A DNA stretch of 56,354 nt, taken from assembly GCA_964536985.1 (NCBI GenBank), contig CAZIBG010000005.1, forward strand, positions 1-56,354. The letters are read 5' to 3'. The stretch is from CAZIBG01 sp964536985. Its GTDB lineage: Bacteria > Patescibacteriota > Saccharimonadia > Saccharimonadales > AWTP1-31. The notes below the pieces were generated by a model. That model worked only from the letters and a program-made list of their open reading frames with translations. It ran no database searches and was not told where the DNA came from. Every line of letters begins with the position of its first letter. Position 1 is the stretch's first letter. The translations under genes were made by a program, and so were the position numbers. Below are positions 7,032 to 14,978 of the stretch, piece after piece.

Positions 7032-7904
7032 ATGCCAGAGTTACCAGAGGTTGAGACCGTACGAGTTGGACTGCAACGATTATTGCCCCGCAAGATTATT
7101 GCCGGTGTTACTTTTGATAACCCAAAATCGTTTCCTAATGCACCACAAGATGTAAGCCAATTTGTTAAGGGTGCCACCGTAATTGCTGTCAGTCGGCGAG
7201 CAAAGGTTTTGCTTATTGAGCTAAGCACTGGATATTCCTTAGTGATCCATCTCAAGATGACGGGCCAGCTTGTATATGTTGGGAGTGAGCGCTTTGGGGC
7301 AGGACATCCTAACGAATCACTTGTAGGTTCGTTGCCCGATAAATCTACCCGAGTTACCTTGTCGTTTACCGATGACTCATGTTTGTTCTTTAATGACCAA
7401 CGAAAGTTTGGGTGGATGCGGTTAGTCCCGACAGTCGAAGTACCAAATATCGACTTTATAAAAAAGCTTGGCCCAGAACCACTCGAGGCAGACTTTACTG
7501 ATAAGATTTTTATAGATCGTATGATGCGGCGCAAAAACAGTGGAATCAAAGCCGTGTTATTGGACCAAACCGTCCTGGCGGGAGTCGGTAATATTTATGC
7601 CGACGAGAGTTTATGGGCTGCTAAAATTCATCCAGAAGCCAAGGTAAATGAGGTATCGATGGCAAAACTAAAGGCCTTACATCGGGAGCTTGTTGCAGTG
7701 CTTAGGTTGAGTATTGAAAAAGGTGGCTCCTCGGATCGAAACTATGTGAATGCCGAAGGTAAGCGAGGCAGCTATATCAGCTTTGCTAAGGTTTTTCGTA
7801 AAGAAGGTACCCCATGTGCCCGTTGCGGGCGAACCATTATTAAAACTCGTGTGGCCGGGCGGGGTACTCATATTTGCACATTCTGTCAGAGGAAACCAAA
7901 GTGA
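7032..7904 (+). CDS. mutM: Formamidopyrimidine-DNA glycosylase
   Basis: 290 aa bifunctional glycosylase/AP lyase that removes 8-oxoguanine and formamidopyrimidines. The N-terminus PELPEVETVR gives the catalytic Pro2 and Glu3 after Met removal. The helix-two-turn-helix region contains GVGNIYADESLW, and the C-terminal zinc finger is intact (CARC ... CTFC) in the last ~25 residues. Length is normal for the family (270-290). Base excision fits the nearby polA. The stop codon overlaps the GTG start of the next gene (GTGA, 7901-7904), so translation is probably coupled to holA. Confidence 0.95.
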   Translation: MPELPEVETVRVGLQRLLPRKIIAGVTFDNPKSFPNAPQDVSQFVKGATVIAVSRRAKVLLIELSTGYSLVIHLKMTGQLVYVGSERFGAGHPNESLVGSLPDKSTRVTLSFTDDSCLFFNDQRKFGWMRLVPTVEVPNIDFIKKLGPEPLEADFTDKIFIDRMMRRKNSGIKAVLLDQTVLAGVGNIYADESLWAAKIHPEAKVNEVSMAKLKALHRELVAVLRLSIEKGGSSDRNYVNAEGKRGSYISFAKVFRKEGTPCARCGRTIIKTRVAGRGTHICTFCQRKPK

Positions 7905-8815
7905 TTGTAACGTTGTCGGGAGCTAATGCATTTCGAGTGCAGTTGGAGCTAAATAAGCTCATTGCCGATTTTGTCGGTAAATACGGAGACATGGGCATAG
8001 AGCGTGTCAACGGTGCAGAAGTATCGACTGCCCGTATTGCCGAGGCCGCTGGAGCGCTACCATTTTTGGTTGAGCGGCGTTTAGTTATTGTTGACGCTCC
8101 TGGCAGTAGTAAAGACCTTGGCGAATCAATCGATGCAATCCTAGGCTCGGTTCAAGAACAGACCGACGTGATTTTTGTTGAGCCAAAATTCGATAAAAGG
8201 AGTGTCTTATACAAGACACTTAAAAAGAAGACCGATTACAAGGAATACGATCAGCTTGCTGAGCCGCAGATGGCGCAATGGCTCGGTGAATATGCTAAAG
8301 ATTCGGGAGCAGTGCTTACTTCAAGTGACGCTCGCTACCTCATTCAGCGCGTCGGTGTAAATCAACTTAGACTAAAGAATGAACTCGATAAACTTATTAG
8401 TAACAGTGAACAGATAACACGGCAACTGATCGATTTATTGGTAGAGCCAAGTCCTCAGAGCAGTATTTTTGACTTACTAGACGCTGCACTGGCGGGCAAC
8501 ACTAAAAGGGCCATGGGGTTATATGACGATCAACGGAAGCAAAAGGTAGAGCCTCAGGCAATCCTGGCGTTATTGGCATGGCAGCTTCATATCCTTGCCG
8601 TTGTTCGATCGGCCGGGCCTAAATCAGCCGATTTAATTGCCAGCGAGGCAAAACTCAGTCCATTCGTTGTACGTAAAGCACAGACGCTTAGTAGTCGGAT
8701 GGCTAGTTCGGCTCTAAAACGATTGATAGCCGATACATTGGCATTAGATATCCGACTTAAGCGTGAGTCTATAGACGCCGACGAAGCACTTCGGACATTA
8801 TTAGTGGGAATATAG
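7901..8815 (+). CDS. holA: DNA polymerase III subunit delta
   Basis: 304 aa. The clamp-loader delta subunit opens the sliding clamp. Family features are SGANAFRVQLELNKL at the start, an ATPase-like but Walker-less first domain (VERRLVIVDAP, DVIFVEP), LKNELDKLI and the C-terminal helical collar (ALLAWQLHILAVVRSA). GTG at 7901 is chosen because it overlaps the fpg stop; an upstream TTG (7874) would bury the start in fpg. A strong hairpin terminator follows 7 nt after the stop. Confidence 0.88.
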   Translation: MIVTLSGANAFRVQLELNKLIADFVGKYGDMGIERVNGAEVSTARIAEAAGALPFLVERRLVIVDAPGSSKDLGESIDAILGSVQEQTDVIFVEPKFDKRSVLYKTLKKKTDYKEYDQLAEPQMAQWLGEYAKDSGAVLTSSDARYLIQRVGVNQLRLKNELDKLISNSEQITRQLIDLLVEPSPQSSIFDLLDAALAGNTKRAMGLYDDQRKQKVEPQAILALLAWQLHILAVVRSAGPKSADLIASEAKLSPFVVRKAQTLSSRMASSALKRLIADTLALDIRLKRESIDADEALRTLLVGI

Positions 8816-8822
8816 CCAAATA

Positions 8823-8851
8823 AAAACGGCACCCGGGAAGGGTGCCGTTTT
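8823..8851. terminator. Bidirectional intrinsic terminator
   Basis: Perfect stem AAAACGGCACCC / GGGTGCCGTTTT with a 5-nt loop (8835-8839). T-runs on each strand serve both holA (plus) and rpsT (minus). Confidence 0.88.
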
Positions 8852-8867
8852 AGGTAGGATAGCCGTA

Positions 8868-9218
8868 CTATTTTTTAGCGGCTGGCTTCTTTTTTGCAGG
8901 AGCCTTCTTAGCTACAGGTTTTGCGGCAGCTTTCTTTGGAGCAGCTTTGACAGCCTTTTTGGTTGCAGTAGCTTTTACGCCAGCAGCTTTAGCAGCCTTA
9001 GCGAGTTGCTGTTTCTTTCGAGCAGCTTTGTTCTTGCTGATAACGCCTTTTTTAACAGCGATATCGATAGCACTTTGTGCTTGGTTAGCGTTCTCGCCGG
9101 TAATCTTGGCATGGAAGCTCTTGATTGCACCGCGAAGAGTTCGCTTGGTTTTGCTATTTCGAGCAGCAGCTTTGCTAGCGGTACGAACTCGTTTTTTTGC
9201 AGACTTGATAATTGGCAT
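8868..9218 (-). CDS. rpsT: 30S ribosomal protein S20 with long basic tail
   Basis: 116 aa. Residues 1-85 are S20: MPIIKSAKKRVRTASKAAAR, then TLRGAIKSF and AQSAIDIAVKKGVISKNKAARKK. S20 binds 16S rRNA in the body of the small subunit. About 30 extra C-terminal residues are almost only Ala, Lys and Pro, giving a histone-like tail longer than in most S20 proteins. An AAGGAT ribosome binding site lies before the ATG, and a good minus-strand promoter is 60-90 bases upstream. Transcribed towards holA and separated by the shared terminator. Confidence 0.93.
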   Translation of the reverse strand: MPIIKSAKKRVRTASKAAARNSKTKRTLRGAIKSFHAKITGENANQAQSAIDIAVKKGVISKNKAARKKQQLAKAAKAAGVKATATKKAVKAAPKKAAAKPVAKKAPAKKKPAAKK

Positions 9219-9280
9219 TAGTAAAAGATCCTTCTTTGTTAGTTATGGATATAACCTACGTTTTATTGATTATCGAAGGT

Positions 9281-9309
9281 ACTATAACAGATATAGGCCC
9301 CTAAGACAA
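9281..9309 (-). promoter_or_regulatory. Promoter of rpsT
   Basis: On the minus strand: TTGTCT (9309-9304), 17-bp spacer, TATAGT (9286-9281). This leaves a leader of about 55 nt containing the Shine-Dalgarno sequence. The remaining bases up to 9397 hold no other feature I can support. Confidence 0.7.
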
Positions 9310-9397
9310 TATCTATAGACAGGGCACAATGGTTATGGTATTCTTCGTTTGTAGATTCTAAAATAAAACAAAAAAATAGAGAAACACAGAGAAAACA

Positions 9398-11257
9398 ATG
9401 GATCCAGCTACACCTCTCCAGCCCTATACTCCTGCAGGTACTGATACGAGTGGCCAACCACAGCCAGCAATGCCGAGCCCTCAACAAGCTGCGCCATTTT
9501 CAGATCCAACCTCTGCAGGGCAGTTACAGCCACTTGCACCATTATCTCCTCTCGCGCCATTGGCTCCAGCGGGTAGCGTTGCAACGCCAGCGATTGTACC
9601 GGGGCAGCCTTATCTTGACACTTCAACACCGCCGGCAACTTCTATGCCATTAGCACCCTTAGTTCCGCTGGCGCCCGACTACAGTGCTGGGGCACCACAA
9701 GCGGACAATGGTCCGGTAGACGTAAAGCACGAACTTATCGAGCAGTTACGTAAAGCCAATAACGTGTTGGTGACCGTTAGCAGCAATCCAAGTATCGATC
9801 AGCTCTCTGCAGCGATAGGTATTACGCTTGTTCTTAATAAGCTCGATAAGCACGCTACTGCGGTTTATAGCGGCGAGACACCATCGGTTTTGGAGTTCCT
9901 CCAGCCAGATAAAACAATCGAAAAGAACACCGACAGCTTACGTGATTTTATAATTGCACTCGATAAAGCTAAGGCAGATAAGCTGCGTTATAAAGTCGAA
10001 GATAAGTTCGTAAAAATCTTCATTACGCCGTATCACACCAGTTTGAGCGAGAGTGATCTTGAATTTAGTCAGGGTGACTTTAACGTCGATGTAGTCCTAG
10101 CACTAGGAGTCCATCGCAGAGAAGAGCTTGACCAGGCAATTACGGCTCACGGCCGAATTCTACATGATGCCGTCACCATAAGCGTTAACAACGAGCAGCC
10201 ATCAGATCTTGGAACACTTAACTGGTTCCAGTCGGATGCCAGCAGTCTTGCTGAAATGTTAGTAAGCCTGGTCGAACCATTGCAGGGCGAAAAGATCATC
10301 CTTGATGAGCAAATTGCCACTGCCTTCTTGACCGGTGTTGTGGCCGAGACCGAACGATTTAGTAATATCAAGACCACTCCATTCACCATGAACGTTTCGG
10401 CAACACTCATGAAAGCCGGTGCTAACCAGCAGCTGGTTTCAAGTAAGCTTGATGCACCTCAACCCGTTCCGGAAGCAAAAGAAGGTGCAAAACTTGATGA
10501 AATAGCCAAAGAGGGAGCAGAACCCGCACCGATTCCGACAGTGGCAAGCGATGGTTCGTTAGCAATTGAGCATAAGAAAGAAGAGCCAAAGCCAGCTAAG
10601 ACACTGGCAGACCTTGAGAAAGAAAACCATGCCGTACACGACGATGGCGAGGAAGACAGCGATCTAGCTAAGATACACATTGACGAAGAGGGCAAGCTGC
10701 TTTCTTCCGAAGATATGGCTCCTTCTGCTCCAGTTGAACCTTCTGCCGTATCTCAGGTCACATCGAATATGGTTACTCAGCCGCCTTCAATGGGCGGGGC
10801 TATGACGGCAACTACCTTAAGTGAAAACGCAGTTCAGCCATCAGTTGATACGCCAGCCGAAGACCAAACAGGCCTTCAGCATGCCAAAACAATCACCCCG
10901 TTAAGTGATGCAGAAAAACAGCAAACACTGGCCGATATCGAAAAGACAGTAGATAGCAGTCATCTTAGCGCTAATCCTACGGAAGCCGCAGATGCCGCAC
11001 GACAAGCAGTGGATGCAGCTAATGCCTCGGTAGACAGTGAACGACTAGAGCCGGTAAGCGCCCTTAACGCTCAACCAATTGACCTGCAAACACCTACCGC
11101 GGCAGAACCAGCGCCTGATGCCGACCTCACCAATGAAGAAGTTTTCCCGGTTCAGCTAGTCGGTCCAGATAAAGGATTGCCTGCAGATCCAACCGCTGGC
11201 GCCAGCGATCCAAGTGCACCACCACCAGTCCCGCCGCCAATGATGCCAACCAGCTAA
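9398..11257 (+). CDS. DHH-phosphoesterase-like protein with disordered flanks
   Basis: 619 aa in three parts. Residues 1-~105 are Pro/Ala/Gln-rich with repeated PLAPL units. Residues ~110-345 look like a DHH-type (NrnA/RecJ-like) core: NNVLVTVSSNPSIDQLSAAIGITLVLNKL, then DVVLALGVHRREEL and TAFLTGVVAETERF. The usual catalytic Asp pair after the first strand is not evident (NPSIDQLSA in place of an xDxDAxxS pattern), so it may be inactive or use other ligands. Residues ~350-619 are acidic, Pro-rich and probably unfolded. No signal peptide. A weak TAAAAT box is at 9359-9364. Fold assignment is by pattern only. Confidence 0.6.
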   Translation: MDPATPLQPYTPAGTDTSGQPQPAMPSPQQAAPFSDPTSAGQLQPLAPLSPLAPLAPAGSVATPAIVPGQPYLDTSTPPATSMPLAPLVPLAPDYSAGAPQADNGPVDVKHELIEQLRKANNVLVTVSSNPSIDQLSAAIGITLVLNKLDKHATAVYSGETPSVLEFLQPDKTIEKNTDSLRDFIIALDKAKADKLRYKVEDKFVKIFITPYHTSLSESDLEFSQGDFNVDVVLALGVHRREELDQAITAHGRILHDAVTISVNNEQPSDLGTLNWFQSDASSLAEMLVSLVEPLQGEKIILDEQIATAFLTGVVAETERFSNIKTTPFTMNVSATLMKAGANQQLVSSKLDAPQPVPEAKEGAKLDEIAKEGAEPAPIPTVASDGSLAIEHKKEEPKPAKTLADLEKENHAVHDDGEEDSDLAKIHIDEEGKLLSSEDMAPSAPVEPSAVSQVTSNMVTQPPSMGGAMTATTLSENAVQPSVDTPAEDQTGLQHAKTITPLSDAEKQQTLADIEKTVDSSHLSANPTEAADAARQAVDAANASVDSERLEPVSALNAQPIDLQTPTAAEPAPDADLTNEEVFPVQLVGPDKGLPADPTAGASDPSAPPPVPPPMMPTS

Positions 11258-11294
11258 CATCTATAAAGAACTAGATATTTATACCATATTATAT

Positions 11295-11300
11295 TATAAT
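11295..11300 (+). promoter_or_regulatory. -10 box of the gene at 11308
   Basis: Perfect TATAAT, 7 nt before the ATG; leaderless arrangement. Confidence 0.6.
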
Positions 11301-11307
11301 ATGTTTA

Positions 11308-11910
11308 ATGAGTGAGTTAAATCGCCGCCGCGAAGACCAGAATTTTGATTATTCCGTGCTGAGTTATCAGTCAATGCTAGCACGACCACTGGAATCTATG
11401 GTAGAGATTCAGCTGCCAGGAGACGTCGATCATACTCCAGTTAGACCGTTTAAGTTTGAAGTAGTCGATGGTAGTCCGAGATTAGCGGTGGTTGATCGAT
11501 CATTATCTGTTCAGGCAATACCTACAGTATTCCTGCCGGGCCTTATAACTTTTGATCCAGTAGATTTGGGTAAAGCAGAAGGGACCATTTTATTCGCTTT
11601 CCAGTATTTGCAACAGTTAGAAGGGATAGAGCGGCAGTTACGCGTAGTCGAGGTTTCGGGTGATGGGGGCAGTGTGGGCTACGGGGTTCATAAGTACAAT
11701 CGGGGCATGGATTTGGGCGGCAAGGTACTTACAGCTCCAGAAAAAGAAGGATATTACCTGGTTGGTAAGCAGATCGCTACCGTAGGCCTAGACTTTGAGA
11801 ATGTTGATTTTATTGATATGGGCGAGAAACATTTTTCCTTTAACCGAATCCATAATTTGCTTGGTGATACCACCGATCCTGCGCATGTTGCAGAACAAGG
11901 CTTATACTAA
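11308..11910 (+). CDS. Hypothetical protein, 200 aa
   Basis: Not recognised. Apparently cytosolic and strand-rich; no signal peptide, membrane segment or catalytic motif is evident. The ATG at 11308 follows a perfect -10 by 7 nt. An ATG at 11301 hits a stop after four codons and is excluded. Its last codons contain the TATACT box of truB, so it has no room for its own terminator. Confidence 0.65.
   Translation: MSELNRRREDQNFDYSVLSYQSMLARPLESMVEIQLPGDVDHTPVRPFKFEVVDGSPRLAVVDRSLSVQAIPTVFLPGLITFDPVDLGKAEGTILFAFQYLQQLEGIERQLRVVEVSGDGGSVGYGVHKYNRGMDLGGKVLTAPEKEGYYLVGKQIATVGLDFENVDFIDMGEKHFSFNRIHNLLGDTTDPAHVAEQGLY
11903..11908 (+). promoter_or_regulatory. -10 box of truB inside the preceding gene
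   Basis: TATACT, overlapping the stop codon of the upstream gene and 7 nt before the truB ATG. The promoter is embedded in coding sequence. Confidence 0.55.
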
Positions 11911-11915
11911 TCGAC

Positions 11916-12590
11916 ATGGATCAGGTACTCCTTGTTGATAAACCAAAAGAATGGACCAGCTTTGACGTTGTAGGCAAGGTTCGTTATATGTTGCGACAAG
12001 CTACCGGGCAGAAGATCAAAGTTGGCCATGCCGGAACGCTCGACCCTCTGGCGACTGGACTTCTCATTGTGTTAGTAGGTAAAGCTACTAAACGGCAAGA
12101 TAGCTTCATGAAACAAGACAAAGTCTATGAGGTAGAGATGAAGTTGGGCCAGACCAGCACTACCGCCGATGAAGAGGGTGAAAAAACTATCGTTTCTGAT
12201 CGCCAACCAACCGAAGAAGAGGTGAGTGAGGCGGTAATGTCTTTCTTGGGCGTAATCTCACAGGTTCCGCCAGCCTATTCGGCTATCAAAATAGGCGGCC
12301 AGAGGGCATATAAGCTTGCTAGAGCAGGGAAAGAGGTTAAAATCGAACCTCGAACCGTATCCATCCATTCCATCTCTGAGCTGAACTACACGTACCCCAT
12401 AGTAAGCTTTACGGCCAACGTTTCTAGCGGAACCTATATTAGGTCGTTGGTTACCGACATTGGCGATAAGCTTGCTACGGGTGCCTATATGTCGAACTTG
12501 CGCCGAACTAGTATCGGCGAATATTCCGTAAGCGATGCTGTCGCTCCCGAGGCTGCTATAACAGGGGTAGCTATTACTGCCGACAAGTGA
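11916..12590 (+). CDS. truB: tRNA pseudouridine(55) synthase
   Basis: 224 aa. Converts U55 to pseudouridine in the T-loop of tRNAs. Motif II GHAGTLDPLATG carries the catalytic Asp. KPKEWTSFDVV near the start, VPPAYSAIKIGGQRAYKLAR in the centre and SSGTYIRSLVTDIG (motif III) complete the family pattern. It is shorter than E. coli TruB (314 aa) because the C-terminal PUA-type extension is missing, a trimmed form seen in reduced genomes. A TATACT box lies 7 nt before the ATG. Confidence 0.94.
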   Translation: MDQVLLVDKPKEWTSFDVVGKVRYMLRQATGQKIKVGHAGTLDPLATGLLIVLVGKATKRQDSFMKQDKVYEVEMKLGQTSTTADEEGEKTIVSDRQPTEEEVSEAVMSFLGVISQVPPAYSAIKIGGQRAYKLARAGKEVKIEPRTVSIHSISELNYTYPIVSFTANVSSGTYIRSLVTDIGDKLATGAYMSNLRRTSIGEYSVSDAVAPEAAITGVAITADK

Positions 12591-12602
12591 TACCATGCTG
12601 GG

Positions 12603-14255
12603 ATGGTCATTTCCGTCAACATAGCCGAAAAATCGTTTGGCAACAAGGTGTTATATCAAGATTTACAGCTTGATATTCAAGACGGCGAAAAAATTGGATT
12701 GATCGGACGTAACGGAACTGGCAAGACTACGCTGCTGCATATGATGACCGGCGAGGACACCGATTATGACGGTGAGGTTCACGCCAAAAAGGGAACAATT
12801 ATTATTGGCTCTCGCCAGGAACACCATGGATTCGAGAAGATGTCTGTGTTGGAGTACATTTTGGCCGATCTTCCGGAGTACGCTCAGCATAAACATATCC
12901 TCGATACATATCCTGAAAAAATGGGCACCAACAACCGTATGATGCATGAATATTCCGACTCTTTAGAGCGGTTTAGTCAGCTTGGGTATTTCGAGGTTGA
13001 GGCAGAAATTATCGAAGCCCTTAACGCATATCAAGTGGCCGAAGAGATGGCGACTGGCCCACTCAATAACCTTAGTGGTGGTCAAAAAAGAATGGTGGAA
13101 CTGGTTAAAGTGCAGCGCGCCCGTGCTCACTTAGCACTGATCGACGAACCAACTAACCACATGGACTTTGTAGCTAAAAAGGCATTCTTAAAGTGGTTCA
13201 AGTCAGCCCGCGAAGCAGTGGTTGTCATTTCTCACGACCGTGACGTCCTGCAGGCTGTAGACCGAGTTGTCGAAATTCGCGATGGCCAGGCCTTTAGCTT
13301 CCCCGGCAACTACGACGACTACCTTCGTATAAATGCCGCAAAAATGAGCTCCGACGTGACGCAATTTAGCTTAGTGCAGCGCCGTATCTCTAACCTCAAA
13401 GAAAACGTTATTCGCTTCCGGCGACTTAAGGAAAAATCACGCGATCCAGGTACTATTCAGCGCTTTAAATCGCTTGAACAAAAGGCTGTATCCGAACTTG
13501 CACAGCTAGAAAAAACAGAGATGCCAACCTTCTGGATCGACCGAGATTCTGTTGGCGAACTCAACGAAAAAATGGGTGCCGCTTACGAGCGCCATAAGGC
13601 CAAGAACATCAAAGTTAGTGCAAAGTCTGCCGAATCAGAGAGTAGCCGATTGCTTGTTGAGGTTCGCAAGCTCAGCCTTGGCTATGCCGACCCGTTATTT
13701 ACGGGCATTAGCTTTGACCTGCGTGAGGGCGACCGTGTCCGTTTACATGGCCGAAACGGAGCGGGTAAGTCTACCCTTATTAAGACCGTGATTTCTAAAG
13801 TTGAGGATCAACCGTCGGAAGCAACGATTTTTGACGGAACCATTGCCTGTGAGCGTGAGCTCAAGATCGGTGTTTATGAGCAAGAAATTGACTCTAGTTA
13901 CCTTGATCTAACGCTAAGCGGGGCAATCGAAAAGGCTTATATGGCCAAAGATGTAGCCATTGGCGATCAGAAGGTTAAGCAACTACTAGGAGACTATTTA
14001 TTTAATCCGGCAACAGATGGTGACGTGCCATTGCAGCGCCTAAGCGGTGGCCAAAAAGCCCGCTTCCAGCTGATGAACATGCTGGCCGGAGACCCCCAAA
14101 TTCTGGTGCTCGATGAGCCCACCAACCACCTCGATCTTCCGAGTATCGAAGAGCTTGAAAATGCTTTGGAATCCTACCACGGGGCGGTAATCTACATCTC
14201 TCACGACTCATATTTTGCCAAGAACGTGGGCGGCAAAACCATAGACATTGCCTAG
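12603..14255 (+). CDS. ABC-F family ATPase
   Basis: 550 aa with two ABC cassettes and no membrane segments. Walker A motifs are GRNGTGKT (about residue 35) and GRNGAGKS (383-390). Signatures are LSGGQKRMVEL and LSGGQKARFQL, each followed by a DEPTNH-type Walker B (IDEPTNHMD, LDEPTNHLD). The inter-domain linker carries the basic/aromatic helix typical of ribosome-binding ABC-F proteins. Likely acts on the ribosome (EttA/Uup-like translation factor) or in resistance; which one cannot be told. The start codon is 12 nt after the truB stop, with a weak TACCAT -10-like box. Confidence 0.88.
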   Translation: MVISVNIAEKSFGNKVLYQDLQLDIQDGEKIGLIGRNGTGKTTLLHMMTGEDTDYDGEVHAKKGTIIIGSRQEHHGFEKMSVLEYILADLPEYAQHKHILDTYPEKMGTNNRMMHEYSDSLERFSQLGYFEVEAEIIEALNAYQVAEEMATGPLNNLSGGQKRMVELVKVQRARAHLALIDEPTNHMDFVAKKAFLKWFKSAREAVVVISHDRDVLQAVDRVVEIRDGQAFSFPGNYDDYLRINAAKMSSDVTQFSLVQRRISNLKENVIRFRRLKEKSRDPGTIQRFKSLEQKAVSELAQLEKTEMPTFWIDRDSVGELNEKMGAAYERHKAKNIKVSAKSAESESSRLLVEVRKLSLGYADPLFTGISFDLREGDRVRLHGRNGAGKSTLIKTVISKVEDQPSEATIFDGTIACERELKIGVYEQEIDSSYLDLTLSGAIEKAYMAKDVAIGDQKVKQLLGDYLFNPATDGDVPLQRLSGGQKARFQLMNMLAGDPQILVLDEPTNHLDLPSIEELENALESYHGAVIYISHDSYFAKNVGGKTIDIA

Positions 14256-14285
14256 TATAATAATTTATTATATAATACTAAGATT

Positions 14286-14912
14286 ATGTCGAGATTAGTC
14301 GTTATCGAAGACACTCTAGAAACTCAGTTGGAAGTTGTTGCCGCAATAAAAGGTACGGAACACTCCAATGTTCGAACTGTATGGGATCTTCCACAGGCGC
14401 ATCAGACGCTGATAGACCTTGCTCTCGGAGATCTAGAGGCAGACTACCTACTCGTGGACGGGAACCTGGGAGCACGTGCGAGCGATAACTTAGAATTTCG
14501 TTTTACTCCTCCAGGCATGGAACTGCCACCGATTGTCGAGCCAACTATCTCTGTTCCGACTAAGGCTCCTAAGCGTCGAGGTTGGCGAGGTGTAGTAGAC
14601 TTGGCTGTCGATAAAGCTCTCGACGCAGCAGTTGATCTTATTAAGTCGCCTGCGCCAACGCCAGTTACGCCGCCTGCGCCCAGACATAACCCGCATGAAA
14701 TCGTAGTTGGCTATATGTCAGAGGGGCCACAAATACAAGCTGATGGCAGGCAAGTTTGTCGGATTGTTCGTGCACTTGGACTGGACGTACAGATTATCGG
14801 TATATCAGGAGATGATGCTGATTACTGGGGTGGAGACGTGGATTATGACCTCACTAAGCGCCGAATATCTAAGCTTGCTTCATTTCTCGATGAGATTGAA
14901 GAACAGAAATAA
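14286..14912 (+). CDS. Receiver-like protein with a large insertion
   Basis: 208 aa. Residues 1-62 look like the first half of a response-regulator receiver: RLVVIEDT (acidic pair Glu8-Asp9) and YLLVDGNLG (Asp58 in the phosphoacceptor position). Residues ~70-135 are a Pro-rich, basic insertion. The second half resumes the fold: EIVVGYMS, IIGISGDD (Ser174 in the Thr/Ser position) and DYDLTKRR (Lys191 in the conserved Lys position). No output domain follows and no kinase gene is in the window. TATAAT at 14271-14276 precedes the ATG by 9 nt. Assignment is by residue order only. Confidence 0.5.
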   Translation: MSRLVVIEDTLETQLEVVAAIKGTEHSNVRTVWDLPQAHQTLIDLALGDLEADYLLVDGNLGARASDNLEFRFTPPGMELPPIVEPTISVPTKAPKRRGWRGVVDLAVDKALDAAVDLIKSPAPTPVTPPAPRHNPHEIVVGYMSEGPQIQADGRQVCRIVRALGLDVQIIGISGDDADYWGGDVDYDLTKRRISKLASFLDEIEEQK

Positions 14913-14923
14913 CCGCAGAATGC

Positions 14924-14952
14924 TTGCAATTTTAGCATAAACATGATAAAAT
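14924..14952 (+). promoter_or_regulatory. Promoter of the gene at 14979
   Basis: TTGCAA (14924-14929), 17-bp spacer, TAAAAT (14947-14952). The leader is about 20 nt and has no obvious Shine-Dalgarno sequence. Confidence 0.62.
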
Positions 14953-14978
14953 AATTGTACGTTAGCTAAAAAATAAAC

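Noticed and set aside
8868..8990. Low-complexity repeat element near rpsT
   Set aside because: The repetitive GCT/TTT triplets encode the Ala/Lys tail of S20; it is coding sequence.
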